From Eleginops maclovinus (taxonomy: Eukaryota; Chordata; Actinopteri; Perciformes; Eleginopidae), in NCBI RefSeq assembly GCF_036324505.1, contig NC_086361.1:6546828-6610827 (forward strand): a stretch of 64,000 bases of DNA, given 5' to 3'. A program made the position numbers and the translations under genes. This document shows, piece by piece, positions 50,641 to 63,516 of the stretch (the first letter of the stretch is position 1; each line of letters begins with the position of its first letter). The notes under the pieces were generated by a model. The model saw only the letters and a program-made list of their open reading frames with translations, ran no database searches and was not told the DNA's origin.

Positions 50641-53600
50641 CTGTTGGAACAAACATTTGAGATTTTTGGTTTGTAATGTTTAAAGACAATGTTTTTTTGT
50701 GTGTTTTCTTTCCTGAGAGCTATATCTCTAGTAAGGACTCAGGTGTGTCTAGCTTTCAATTTAAAGCCAGACTAATACGATTCAAAAACATAAGGAGCTT
50801 ATCAAGAATGATCGAAAAATGTTGCCATAAATGCAGTGAACATTGCCCTGTACCCATAGATATACGAACAACTTTCACTGGGTTCTTTGATAGTGAAGAA
50901 AAGTTGTATGAATGTTCTGGAGTCTCTTTTTTCTATCATTTCTTAGTTGATTTGTGGGTGTTTTAATTGCAGTCATATCATACAAGATGAGAAGCTTGAA
51001 AGTAGTATCTCCATTATGAATCTAAAAATGGAGTGTGATTTTGAGCGTAAATTGCGGCAATCATGGGCTAAAGGTTTCAAAGTAGCGTAATTGCTTCTAT
51101 GAGCTATGTGTCACCGCCACTGAGTGTTGATCACGGTGAAGAGCTGGAAAAATCCTCAGCCAAAGTACATTAGGTAGCTGTTTGACAAACCCCAGAATGC
51201 CTTTAATAAGTAGGCTGTGTAACTGCTAATTGAATGGCGAGCTGTATATTCATTACCAATAGTGATCACATTTAGATTGGGAAAGAATGCCCCTGCAGGT
51301 TTTATGTTAGTGTCCTTGTATGGTAACCCCTACCACCGGTGGGTGAATGGGTGAAAGCTGGCTTGTGTTGTAAAGAGCTTTGAGTTGTCACTAACGCTAC
51401 AGCTAGAAAAGCACATGCAGTCTTGTTTTTGGGTCTATTCATACATTAAAACGTGTTTCGGAACACATTGTATGATATATTATATGTTTTTTGATTTTCT
51501 TTGGCATTGATAGCATACAATCATTTTTCAGGCTTATTAAAAGTGTAGAAACAGACATGCAGCTTAGATAATATAATAACCGACACCGTAGGGTTAGGGT
51601 TGGCACAATACTGTTTTTGACTTTAGCTTAATCATGAGTTGAACTACAGTAAACTATATGTTGCACACACTAGGTACTGTACTATGTTAGTGTATTTGAG
51701 TTATACACAATACAGCAATTTAATTTGTACAGTGATGTGAAAAGTAGTTTGAAGAACTCAATATTCAGTTAATAGCTTTTTGGAACATATTCATATATAT
51801 ATATGTATACTATAAATACATAAGGCAATCCCTAGTAGTCTTTATGAGGAATTAAGACGTGTATAACTTAAACTGTATTGCAAGAACCATTATTTCTGAC
51901 ATTTCCCTGAGGTGTTGAAATCTGCGTAGTTCTAACTTCTCAAACCTGAAATAATTTCACTCTTTAAGTAGAAGCAAAATGTCAAACTCAATTAAAGCTG
52001 TTAGTGTAAGGAGCCTGCAATCTATTGTTAGATTTAATTAAAGGTCTCTTAGACTTGCTAACACTGGCTCAGTGATCCTTTAGCCATTTCATCATACTTC
52101 TTATGGTTTCTGATGTGAGAGAGGTATTGATATCTGTAATGGCTGTATGAGACTCTACCACAAGAGAGAACACTGTGATGTTATACCAAATTGATTTTCC
52201 TTTCTCTCCAGTTTTCAAAGTGACAGTGTTAAATACAAAGCACTGACTAGAGTGGTAGAGCAGGAAGGTGAGGGAATAAAGTTAATCAATACACATTTAG
52301 CAAATCTATCTATTTGTATTATGACATCTGGAGGAGCAGGGGACAGAAAGCAGAGGGTTGATGGTTTGCGGAGAGGAAGTCTGGTTGTAACCTGGCTGTC
52401 AGAGCAAATTGGTGGGTGTGAATGCTTGTTAGATGTTGATTTTAGGGAAAATATCACATAAGTAGGGCTGTAATTTCCATTGTTTCCATTTGAACAAATA
52501 GCATATTGATTGCATCCACTACTCAGAGCTGTATGGATTAGACAGTCGTAAATTATTACTGAAAAACAGCTTTAGTCTACTTAGGGACTGATAAGGCGGA
52601 AAAGATGTTGGTGTTTAGATGTTTTTTTCAGGGATTGATCAAATAAATGTATTTGTATAAAATGGCAGAAGTTAAAATAAGGTGATCCGCCTGTAAAAGA
52701 AGATAACTCTGGGGATGGCCAAGGAAAAAGAATGCATATGAAACTTTTGGACTAGATCCTTTTCCACTGTTAACAGGTGCAATCCATATGATGTAATTTA
52801 AATGCCACTTTAAAGGTATCAAAATATTGACATACAGTATTTACAATATACCAATACCAGTGAAATGTTAGGATTATCAATACCAATCACTACCAAAGTA
52901 AAAAATGAAAGGAATAATGTTGTAGTTGCATCTCTCATATATATTTAATTTTGCTATAAAAACTGTATTCATTCAAGTTTACTTGCTGAAATTACATTTT
53001 ACAGGACTACATTGGAACATATCATAATCATTTTCTGATTTTCCTTTGACCAATATTAACAGAGCTTGAACGCATCATAGTGCAACTCAACCTTGCTCCA
53101 TCAACCACAACCAATCGGTCGCTTGGACCAATAACAGCTAAAAGCTAACAGTTAACAACAACTAGCTCTCCTCTGCTGATTTCAACACACATTGTGGTTC
53201 ACAATGTAGCATTATCATGGAAAATGTAGTGTTGGTCCCCTGATAGGAAATAATTAATGGTGAGTTTATTGCCTCCGAAACGGATTTTCAATCAAAAAGG
53301 GCTGTCACGAGAACCACTTCGTGGTACCAAGTTATTTGGTCTTGCGACAACCCTAGCCAAGGCCAAAGATTTGTCATACAATCAACATCATCATTGTTGG
53401 CTATAATGGAAGTGCACGTTTTTGCGGAGGTGAGTATGTACAGTATGCGGGGTAGGGAACTTAAGATAATTCTCAAAGGATATTTTAATATATTCTTTCT
53501 AGAAATACTCTGTCAATTCCTGTATGTACAACCAATTCCCATCTGCAAAGAAATGCTAATTATTGAGCCTTTCCATCTACCATCTAACACTATGCAAATA

Positions 53601-53943
53601 TTAGGGAGTTGTGCACTTAAATGCAAAGGTGGTAGAAGCTGGTTGTTTTATAAATCTCTTCAGCTTGTTGCCTTTTTATACAGATGGATGGAAACAAACT
53701 TATTTTGTGTTGCTAAAATACACACACAGGTTCATTTAGAAAGCAAAATATGTTCCAAAATGTTGCAAAGCCTTGTTTGTGCAAAAAAAAAAGGTCATGG
53801 GGGATAAAGTTACCTATTTGACCTCCGTATAAACCCATCTCTTCCAATTAATTCACTAACATATTAGGCCGTCTTGTCAATCTTACATACACATTCTTAG
53901 CTTCAGAGTTTCAGTAGCCACTTAAAAGATGTCTTCAATCTAC
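50641..53943 (-). other. nectin intron inside the V domain
   Basis: A 3303-base phase-0 intron with a gtagat donor and CCAACAG acceptor, containing a SINE 3' fragment near 51.4 kb. No gene is recognised elsewhere in it. Confidence 0.8.
51333..51416 (+). mobile_element. SINE 3' fragment
   Basis: GTGGGTGAATGGGTGAAAGC, then TGTTGTAAAGAGCTTTGAGT and AGCTAGAAAAGCA match the 3' body of the tRNA-derived SINE at 63030-63330 (GTAAAGCGCTTGAG and AAAGCGTTATATAA there). The tRNA head is missing. Confidence 0.55.
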
Positions 53944-54056
53944 CTGTGTGAGTTTGGTCCGGCCTCCTCCATCGATGAACTCGCATCGGAGATCAACAGA
54001 CTCTGTGGGGTACGCCTTCAGCTCCTCTTCTACACGCACTTTCTGAGCTCCGATCC
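53944..54056 (-). CDS. nectin2: nectin-2-like exon: first half of V-type Ig domain
   Basis: This internal exon encodes the N-terminal half of the membrane-distal V-type Ig domain of a nectin adhesion receptor. It follows an acceptor ending TTCAG and stops before a GT donor (CACACAG/gtagat). The reading frame completes a codon begun in an upstream exon (phase 1) and gives 37 residues, from IGAQKVRVEEEL to RTKLTQ. The B-strand cysteine is in DLRCEF (residue 24 counted from this exon). The closing LTQ fits the (V/I)(S/T)Q-type motif known in the PVR/nectin/TIGIT V-domain group. The exon ends on a codon boundary, so it joins 50397-50640 in phase 0 to give KLTQ-VSWIW, which matches the unbroken V domain of other nectins. 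The donor lacks G at +5 and looks weak. No signal-peptide exon was found to its right. Nectin identity is firm; the paralogue is less so. Confidence 0.86.
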
Positions 54057-54171
54057 CTGAAGGCAAAAGAAGGAGGAGAAAAAGAGGAAGATTAGGATTC
54101 ATCCACTAAACCTATATTGTTTGAATAATTGAAGATGTTTGTTTGTATTGGAACAAAAAGAGCTGAGTACT

Positions 54172-54813
54172 CTCATCCAGTCTACATGTGCTTTGTGGAT
54201 TTGGAGAAGGCATATGACCGGGTTCCCAGGAAGGTACTGTGGGAGGTGCTGCGGGAGTATGGGGTGAGGGGGTCTCTACTCAGGGCCATCCAATCTCTGT
54301 ATTTTTCTGAGGTTCGACAATCTCCTTTCCAGCACCTTAGAGTAAACTTTCCCGGGGAGGCTGAGTAATGTGATGCCTCTGTAATTGGCACATACCCTCT
54401 GATCCCCCTTTTTAAAATGGGGAACCACCACCCCGGTCTGCCACTCCTTCGGTACCTGTTTCCGACTTCCACGCAATGTTGATGAGACGTGTCAACCATG
54501 ACAGTCCCTCAACACCCAGAGCCTTCGGCATTTCTGGGCGGATCTCATCCACCCCTGGGGCTTTGCCACTGTGGAGTTGTTTAACTACATCAGTGACTTC
54601 CCCTTGTGAGATTGGAGTTGATCCCCCTTCATACTCCAGCTCCGCCTCTAACATAGAGGGCGGAGTTGTCGGGTTCAGGAGTTCCTCAAAGTGTTCCTTC
54701 CACCGCCCTAACACCCTATCAGTTGAGGTCAACAGTGTCCCATCATTACTGTACACAGATTGGATGGTTCCCTGCTTCCCCCTCCTGAGGTGTCGGACGA
54801 TTTTGGTGCTTTA
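54172..54813. mobile_element. rearranged LINE reverse-transcriptase fragment with internal inversion
   Basis: Plus-strand bases of about 54172-54308 encode PVYMCFVDLEKAYDRVPRKV continuing LWEVLREYGVRGSLLRAIQSLY, the reverse-transcriptase core with the F-x-D catalytic motif. Minus-strand bases of about 54813-54310 encode RHLRRGKQGTIQSVYSNDG, GRWKEHFEELLNP, LHSGKAPGVDEIRPE and, after a frameshift near TGTE/VPKEWQ, NYRGITLLSLPGKVYSKVLE. In an intact element the second block lies upstream of the first in the same orientation, so one of them has been inverted, and roughly 40 codons between them are lost. The family looks like that of the tail at 960-1216. Confidence 0.85.
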
Positions 54814-55361
54814 ATTTAAATGTATATTATGTTAGAAGTAAGGATACATCGTGTTCTGAGGGGGAATTAAGAAACAGACAAAGAGATAACAGGAAGTTCT
54901 TTCAAGAGACAGAAACAGCACTCATGAGCCTTTGATAAAAAGCCCCAGGCAGAGTCTTAGCCAGTGTGTTTCAGGTAGAGCTTTCCTCATTACAAAAAAG
55001 GCTTGTCTACCAGGAGGCATCGCTAGGGGGCGAGCCTTTAGGAACACCCCAGCATGTGATCGATATTCTGTGGAAGGCACCTGTAAGTCTTGGCTTGAAA
55101 ACAGGTTGAACAGAAACAAGTCGTGGGGGCTGCCCAGATGAAAGGAGGACAGGCAGAGGCAAGCACCATGTTAACACCGAGCAGAACCTGCTGACTTGAG
55201 GGCTGTTTCAGAATACTGCAGGTTTGTTGGACGAGTGGAATGATTTTCTTACCATTCGTTTCTAACCCTGTGATCAACACACTGTGTGAAGCCTTGAGCT
55301 GCCGAGGCCAAAATCATGTATTGTAAGAGTTCTTTTGAACTTATTCCTTGTACAATTCATC

Positions 55362-55382
55362 TATATACATATATATATATAT

Positions 55383-55413
<31 letters not shown>
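55362..55413. repeat. AT/ACAT microsatellite
   Basis: TA alternation with TACATACAT interruptions, about 52 bases. Confidence 0.9.
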
Positions 55414-55446
55414 AATAACTATGCAGCTGTGATGACCTTTTTTCCT

Positions 55447-55458
55447 CCCCCCCCCCCC
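55447..55458. repeat. poly(C) run
   Basis: Twelve C in a row, just right of the AT microsatellite. Confidence 0.85.
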
Positions 55459-58400
55459 AAAGAAGAATCAATGATGCCACAGATCCCGCCTGTCAGGTCT
55501 CTGCTCTGTTTAAATACACCCAGGATAGCTTGTACTGATTCTCAGACAGATTTGACAAATAAAATTCATGTTGCAGAAAATGCATTTGATGCTTTCAACA
55601 TCAAGAGGAGTTTGCAGGAAAGCATCAGAAAAACCCTGATCAGGACACAAAAGCAAGCCTTGGTACTTTGAAGTGGATGTAAAACTTGTTTTCTGTGTTT
55701 TTTAAAACCATTTTGGCAGTTTAATGGAATTGTCCCCGACTTTTAACAATGCTTTTTTTTTTGTTTTGACCTATCTGTCAGCACGCACCACTCAACCAGG
55801 GAGACAGATTGCAGCAGTTGTACCATGTTGAAAGAGTGTATATGATGTATTTGTATTATAAAAACAATAAATAACACTTGCTGTAATGCATTTATTGAAA
55901 TTAATGCACTTGAATGACCTTATAATCTTCTCACAAGATGGTGAAAACAATGCATTGACTGAAAGAGAATAAACACAAGCGGAAGGATCAGAGAGAGCAA
56001 GTTGTAATCCTTTGTTTATGCAAGTCCAGCGACTCAATGTGTTTGGCAGATTCCATATACATTCAAGGGACATTTTATTTCATATTATTTCATTTTGATA
56101 CAATGAGCTCCGTCATTTATCCTCTTTATGCACACTCTGACACATCACTATGCTCCGCAGTGCTACCCCCGCTCACCCTGCTCCTTTAACTGCTCTCTGC
56201 CTGGTGCTCATGCAGTGATCTGGACCCCTGCCATGAACCCCCTGCCAGTCAAATCCCACCAAGGTCTTCTCTCCACCGCTTCCCCTCTGCACTCTCAGCC
56301 AGCCTCTGCGCCTGTAAAGATACAATTCTTGGGGGGAGCGCGCCTCTCGCTTCTCTTCACAAGAAACGGGGATAAGCGCTCGCTAACCACTAGCTAGCCC
56401 CGGGTGGTTGCAGTGTAAAAGTCTCTTAGTGTGTGAGGGATTGATTAGGACAATATGCTACATGCCACAGCACAGAAGTCAATGGGCTGGCTGGGGTTTA
56501 GCCCGAGAATCAGCTTTAAAACACACAGTCACAATGAATTGGAAGTGTGTGTATGTGCCAGAGGGGCAGAAGAGTAGTTGTTTTGGCATTGCAGCATGCA
56601 TGCACCAACGTATCCACCCATGTGTGGAGGAATGTGTGTGTGATTACTGTACATCTGAGTGTATGTGTTTGCATAAATCACACAATCTTTTTTTTATGTG
56701 AGTGCCTGCAACACTGACACAGTCTTTGAACGACAGTCTCTACCCTGAGGGAGACAATGGGCTGTCAAGCTAGTTATCTCTTCCCACTGTAAGCACACAC
56801 AGACATGCACACACATGCAAAACGCAAGCAGATCACAGGCTGTCAGACGAGTTTATCCACGGCGTGAATCAACAGGAATAGCAGCAGCGAACCAACAGTT
56901 CATCTCTGCCTCCATTAGACACTTCCACTTCTGTCACGCTGTTCTTTTCTCTCCATACTTCTTCTCTCATGCACACACACCCTCATTTCCTCCAATTAAA
57001 AGTGTCAATGCATGTCTCCTACTATTTAGGAGGAAGCTGAAATGCAAAAACCCACACCATACTAGGGAAACCACAAAAAAAAAGAAAGCTTTGGGGAATC
57101 TATGGCGGTCAATAGAATTTATTCTGTGGTGCAAAGACAAAAGAGAGGAAGAGGAGATGATGGAGAGGTGGTTAAAGTCTAGAAACTGAAAAGTCAGGAA
57201 GAATCTGAAAGAGAGGAACATGAAAAAGAATTCATGAGGAAACACAAGTGCAGCAGTAATAAAAGAGCAACACAGAGAAAGTCATGAAGAAAATAAAAAG
57301 TAATGCGGATGACTAAAAGCAATAGAGAGACTGAAGGCAATAGAGCTGCAGGGGGAGACTGAGGGAGGAAATTAAGAGGGATGACTAAAAGACAGAGAGA
57401 GTGGTGAAGAATGATAGCAGGTTGCAGAGTAGAGATGTGAGATATGAGGAAAGAAAAAGTTAAAAAACTGTGAAAGAGTGAAAGGGAATGGAGCAAAGAG
57501 CAGGAGATCGCACCAGAAATGATTCATTTCCTCAGAGTCTAGATCCAAAATGCCCCGTGGAGGACAATCCGAGAGAGCAGGAGAGACAAAGGCAGAGGAT
57601 GAACAAAGTTTCTCTTCTCGCTCTTTACACAGACCTTTAAGAACAAATTCCTCGCAAAAAGTGGCAATTGGTGGGCGTTTTGCTGCTCTTTTGGTTTTTG
57701 GGGTCAAGCATCTGAGCTTTGTTTCTGTCAAACATTTTACTCAATAAGATGAGTTTTAAAGTTATCTATACAAACAAAAGAGAACAGTACTTAAGGCTCG
57801 AAAACACCAACTAGAATCTATCACTTGAGCTTAAGGAGCAGGACTCAAACAGCTAAGTTAGAAGCCAAAATACTCATGGCCACCAAGAAAACACCAAAAC
57901 TTTACAGGCAGAGTTTTAAAAGGGGCGATACACATTTCATGCATAAATAGATTTGTAACGAGAAGTATTCAGATCCTGTGAAAACGAGGCATTACCAGAG
58001 AACAATGAGATTCCCCTGTACTGAAAAAATAAAGTAGTTGGACCAAATTCAAATGATAACACACATTTAATTTAAAGTTTTTTTCAAATGAAGTTTACAA
58101 GTTGGATGTACTTAATAATTGTTTACAAATCAATCATTCGCATTAATCCAGCATAAAGTTTCCAAGTAATCAAATCCATTTGCTTTCTTTTTTTTTTTTT
58201 TACAAAAAGTGATTTTAGTGGTAAAATAATGTGCAATTTTAGTTTGCTTGATATCATTTAAAATACTTTCTTCACAATTAAAATTTTAGGTTGGCTGAAC
58301 AAAATGAGGGGCTCAAATATGGCACCTTCTACTTGGTTTTGGCTTGATACCTTAACATGAAGCGTGCGTAACATACTTTGGGGTTTGAAAGTGTGCAACT

Positions 58401-60601
58401 TTGGGTGGGGAGGAGAGAATGGGTCTAATATAATATAAACAACTATTGATTGAAAGATAATATCAAGGAATGTACAATGGAGTTTGATCCACAACAGAGT
58501 AAAAGTCAGGATATCTATTTATTCAAAGCAATAATTCTCATTTCTTACATTCCACAATGTATTGAAGTGCAACACCACATTGCTGTAAGGCTCATGGTTT
58601 TGTAACAATTTGTAAAGATTTGTTAAAAGCTAATTGATGGTTTCAATTGATTGTTTTCTTCCAACACACCATAAAAATGATATTTCCTTTTGCAAGAGAA
58701 GAATGTTTTTCACTGAATGTTTCAATTAGAGAGGCATCTCAGAAAAGATCTGCCTCTTGATCAACGGTCAAATCCAGCTATGAGTTTTTTATCCATGACT
58801 GAACACATGTTCCTGATTGTTGCAATATTAGAACTTGAACTCTGTGACATGGCATTGAACTGTTAACTGTGGAATCGTTCGTATTGTTTCCTCAAAGTAT
58901 TTCACACATATGCTTTCCCGCTATCAGGGAGATTGGTGTCAATGCGCCACTATGATCATCTCAGTCTTCTCCATTATTTGCTCACAACCCCAACGATCCC
59001 ACAATTTGCGACCTATTTTTTGTCGTCCTCAGTAGGAGTCACCAAGGATGGGAGCATCAGCTGAACGTAAATTGGAAAGTGAAAGAGAAGAGGCGGTTAA
59101 ATGAATGGCCACACTCCGCTTCCCTCCCAATGCACCGGAGACATGAATCACAGTTAATTGACATTTAGAGGCTTGTGGCATTTGCCTGTTTATGCGGCGC
59201 TTCCCCGTGTAGACAGTCACGCAGCGGAAAGCGTGAGGAATATGCTGATGGGGGTTGCACACTCATGCACATTATCATCCATATCACATACTTATAAAGG
59301 GGCGGTGAACCACAGCTGTTTTGTTTTGGGCGCTTTTTTCAGCCGTCATAATGTCAGTTATGTCAGCTTTTATCTGGGTGATTGGCAAGAGCTTTCAGAC
59401 ACTTAATTGGAAAGATTTAACACATGTATGAAGCTAAAGGTGTTCCCAAGAGAACTATTTTTACACAGGAGCAATATAGTCGCCACTAGTTTTATTCTCT
59501 TTGTGAATAAGTGAGACTAAAGCCCAGATCACAGGCAGAAACATTGAAAGTCAAATCGATCAATCAATCGAGTAATCAAAATACTATTATTCCCTGGGGG
59601 AAATCAGGTTTTGTGACAGTTGCACTATATTCAAATTAAATAAATAAATATTTAAGTAAACATACTTTGAAGTAAAAATATGAAATAAAAGTCATTGTAG
59701 CCACACAGCGTCTGAGGCCAAGCAAAGTGGCAACTCAACAGCGAAAAAAACTGACAAAATCTCTCTCTACAAGAAAGTTAAGAGAGGATACAGCATAATA
59801 TGTGACAAATATAAGCTATTAAAAAAAAATTAAAACTAAGATCATATAAGAAAGCTACAAGTTGAAAACAGAAAAAATCTAGCAGGAGTAACTGTAACAG
59901 GCTGCGTGCACGGGAGGCCCATGCACACTAGAATCCTTCCTTTGTTACCCCTGCCGGAAAACGAGGGGTTAACTGTGATCACACCACTTCATCAATTCTG
60001 TCTTCCAGCTTTTGTCGCTCAGGTATAAAGGCAGGTCGAGGTGAGATGTGTCAGCTTTTGTCAAGAGACAAATGTCGAGAGCAACGGAGCATAAATTAAG
60101 CTTAAGGCCACTCGTATTACTGTAGCTAACAAGGGATGGAAAAGGATTTAAAAGTCATGCAGAGAAGATTTCAACCGCAGTTACACTGCACTGAGTAGCA
60201 CTGTTGGTATTTCATGATTTCAGCATGGAAGCAGATGCATTTTCTGTCACAAAGTGAGAGGAGACGGATGGATGAGAGGCTGAATATCAGTCCACATAAA
60301 TATGTGAGACACCAGAGAGGAATGTTGCAGAACTACAGTCATGATGACTGATGAATGCAGGTAACGTCAACATGTTGTCGTCTCTCATTTGCTTCTTCTA
60401 CTAGAGTTTGTGTGGACTGTCAAACCAACTTTTCAGGGTCATCCATCACGTTATAAATTATTTTTTAGCCACTTGTGGGAAGCAGAAACAAGGTTGGAAA
60501 ATCGCACTGACACATCGCCTCACTTATAAGAGAAGACTATTTACGCATTGAGAAGATATATGGAGCAACCAGGGATGGAAGGGTTACTAAATGTGTTATA
60601 T

Positions 60602-60662
60602 GTGTGTTTTTGTATGGCTATCCTTGTGAGGACCAATGTTTAGAGAGTGAGGACATTTGGCC
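60602..60662 (+). repeat. dispersed repeat: GTGAGGACC type, copy 2
   Basis: Contains CTATCCTTGTGAGGACCAAT and AGAGAGTGAGGACATTTGG, matching the copy at 39292-39378 in the same orientation. Confidence 0.55.
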
Positions 60663-63029
60663 GTGATTCATTTCTGATTTAAGGGAGGGTTGGGATTTAA
60701 ATGTTATCGGTTTCAATTATTGGTAACATTTAAAAAAACAAATGGAATCAGTTACCTAATCTTAGTACCACAATATATGTTTTCTTTTGTTGCTTTTGGA
60801 ATACCTTATTGACAAATCCAATACCAAAAAAAAAAAGAAAAGACACATCAATAAGACGGCACTTACCTTAAGTGTATTGTTTAACACAACAATGTAACCT
60901 TTGCAAAAATGAAACCATGATGTTTCATATCAAATGTGTCATATAAAGTTATATATATAGTTTAATAGTTTACAAATGTTGATTTAGATTATACAATAAT
61001 TAAAAGCAAACAGTCCTTTTCCTTAATAAATCAGGTGTCCACCTTCTGCATTTAACAATATGTAAGCGGGCGATATGTAAGTAGCCTAAATGGAAATCAA
61101 AAACCAAAAAATGTGTTGTAACATTGTAATCCAGGTGGTAATCCCAATTATTTTTTATATGTACTAGTAATGTTATATAACTAAATGTTTTGTTCTTTAT
61201 GTAATTGTATAGGGAATACAGCTAAAAAAATATATGATTCCTAATAACATAATCCCGTAACTGGGAGCAACATTAACATTCATTTGGAAATGTGAGTCCA
61301 AATTTTAGCCGCCCATGAATTCCCAGGAATGATATCTGTCTCTTCAGTTCCTTAGTATTCACCAGCCAGCGACTAACTGTGTCTGATAGCGCTTAATCAG
61401 ATTTTAGAGCTATTTTGCTTTTATGAGCTGTAAAACTAAAAAACAATGAGTGGAAAGATGAAATAAAAAGTAGAGCTAGATACTTTTTGTCTGTAGGTTC
61501 TCAACATCAAGTAGCATCTTTCACATAAGAGAAAATGCGATCCATTGTTGATATGACAATATTGATTTTATCCGCTTCAACTCTGTATGTTCCTCAAGGA
61601 AAATGGCTGAAGACTTTCATCACATTCTTCTTCATGTTTGATAGTTTAAAAAGCATATTGATCCCTGTGGACTGTACACATCCTTCACACACAGCCATTA
61701 AATGAGGAAAATCTATTCAAATCTGATGCTCATTACATTTACACAAGACAAAAAAACAGATGTGATTCTTCCAATGTGTCATAGAAGAGAAGTGGATAGC
61801 CAACGCTGATTGACGGTTTCATCCACCACACACTGGGGAGCTGGGTTAATGCTAATTGACAGCCCATAATCATGGCATTTTGTGTTGGCTTTAAAGTAAA
61901 AGGACACTGATCAGGGATGTGGTGGAGGGAGAGGAAAGAAGAGATTAATTGTCACAAAGATGGCTTTGGTTTCACACACACACACACAGTTACCGTTAGC
62001 TGTCATCTGTGTGTGTGAGAGGATTTGTTACCGCAAAGATGCTAATACAGCTGAAATCCCACAATGAGATATCCATTGAAAAATCCTAGGTGGTTAATGG
62101 AAAGCAGAAAATTGCATTATGTCTTCAAATACCAAAGCTCAGTCCATCAATGCTCGTATTTTATGGCACCGAATTAAAGCTAATGCTATTGTAGATGAGG
62201 GATAGTAGATGATCTCTTATTTGTGTCTGCTTTTAGATGAAATTTTAAACGACTAGAAATAAATGTGCTTTTATTTGAGACCAGAGCTGGCATAAATGTT
62301 TGTTCTGTACTGAAATCATTCAAATTAATTATAAGAAATGGGTAATCCAAATTAAAAAACATTATCAACATCCAGTGAAGGCAATTAACCTTAAGTATTA
62401 TACAAGTATTACCTATATTAGATAGCTGGGGTCCTTTCTATTGAAAACTGTAGGGATTGAACGTCCATATGTAAAACATATTGAGCTAAAACAGCTCCAC
62501 AATAAGTGTGAACAAGAAGAATCTACCCCAATACAATGTGTTTCTTTGTATTTAGAAAAAAATATAAAAGTTTTCACTCCTCATTACTGGAGGAATTATG
62601 GTCTCGCCACACTTCAGTGACCTGAATCAACTCGAATTGGCACAGAAAGCTTGTGATCTTTGCCTGATTAGATATAGCTCTTAAAGAATATGTGATGAAA
62701 GTGCATGGTGCCACTCTGAGACATTTAAGTGGGGGAATTGGAAAAGTTTGTCACAGCTGGAAGCACACTCAACAATCTCTGCAAAAAGTTGAAGTGTATC
62801 TTTGTTGATAAATGATCTGTGTGATTAGCTGCTTGATGAGATTTCAAAACTGCCTTCTATCCACCTTGTATTAATGGTAAGAGATTTTGATTTAAGAAAT
62901 GATGATTCAGATTGCTAGGCTGAACACAAACATTTTGACTTTCTTTACGTTGTAAGAAACTCAAATTGGATTTATTTATTTTTTTTAAATACTAAATTTG
63001 ACTTATAAACTGCCTGAAGTGTGTCCATT

Positions 63030-63330
63030 GGGGGGGGTGACTGTGGCTGCAAGGGAGTGCGGTCGTCTTTTAAACAGAAGGTTGTGGGTTCTATCCCGGC
63101 CCGTGCAGTCAACATGTACTGTAGATGTATCCTTGAGCAAGATTCTGATTCTGATACTCAACCCTGAGTTGCTCCCGATGGCATGGCCAACATTAAATGT
63201 GTGAATGTTAGTTTCCAAGAGCCCCGGACACTGCTCTGTATGAATGAGGTGTGAAAGGGTGAATAACTTGTAGAATGTAAAGCGCTTGAGGGGTTGTAAA
63301 GACCTGATAAAGCGTTATATAAATACACTG
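63030..63330 (+). mobile_element. tRNA-derived SINE
   Basis: The head resembles a tRNA gene: GGCTGCAAGGGAGTGCGGTC (A-box region) and GTGGGTTCTATCCCGG (B-box-like, consensus GGTTCGANNCC). Then follow GAGTTGCTCCCGATGGC, a GTGTGAATG stretch, GTAAAGCGCTTGAGGGG and the end AAAGCGTTATATAAATACAC. This order is that of a common fish SINE. It has no obvious poly(A) and ends directly beside a palindrome. Confidence 0.75.
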
Positions 63331-63338
63331 AACTGTTG

Positions 63339-63455
63339 AATTTCACATAACTGTATTAGGTTAGTTGAAAGCAATAATATTAAGTTGAACCAAATATTGT
63401 TTGTGCAAATGTAATATTATTGCTTTCAACTAACCTAATAGAGTTATGTGAAATT
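63339..63455. repeat. near-perfect palindrome, 44-bp arms, 29-bp spacer
   Basis: The left arm (63339-63382) begins AATTTCACATAACTGTATTA. Its inverse complement (63412-63455) ends TAGAGTTATGTGAAATT. By hand comparison 43 of 44 positions pair. The spacer contains GTTGAACCAAATATTG. No open reading frame is inside. It may be a miniature inverted-repeat element or a recent foldback. Confidence 0.92.
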
Positions 63456-63516
63456 TGTTGACATAATACATTTAATCAAAGTCAACGTTTCAGTTTCCAT
63501 TTACCATTGTATTCCT

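Larger units (their letters stand above)
54814..63029. other. upstream or first-intron DNA of the nectin gene
   Basis: An exon encoding a signal peptide must lie upstream of 54056, but none could be recognised here with a hydrophobic core and a matching phase-1 donor. Apart from the AT and C tracts near 55.4 kb and the GTGAGGACC-type repeat at 60.6 kb, no feature is supported. The phrase TTATTCCCTGGGGGAAATCA near 59590, before ATAAATA units, may be another retroelement tail. Confidence 0.5.

Noticed and set aside
54129..54368. A working reverse transcriptase gene
   Set aside because: Only the catalytic-core segment is present. The upstream part is inverted and frameshifted and the remainder is missing.
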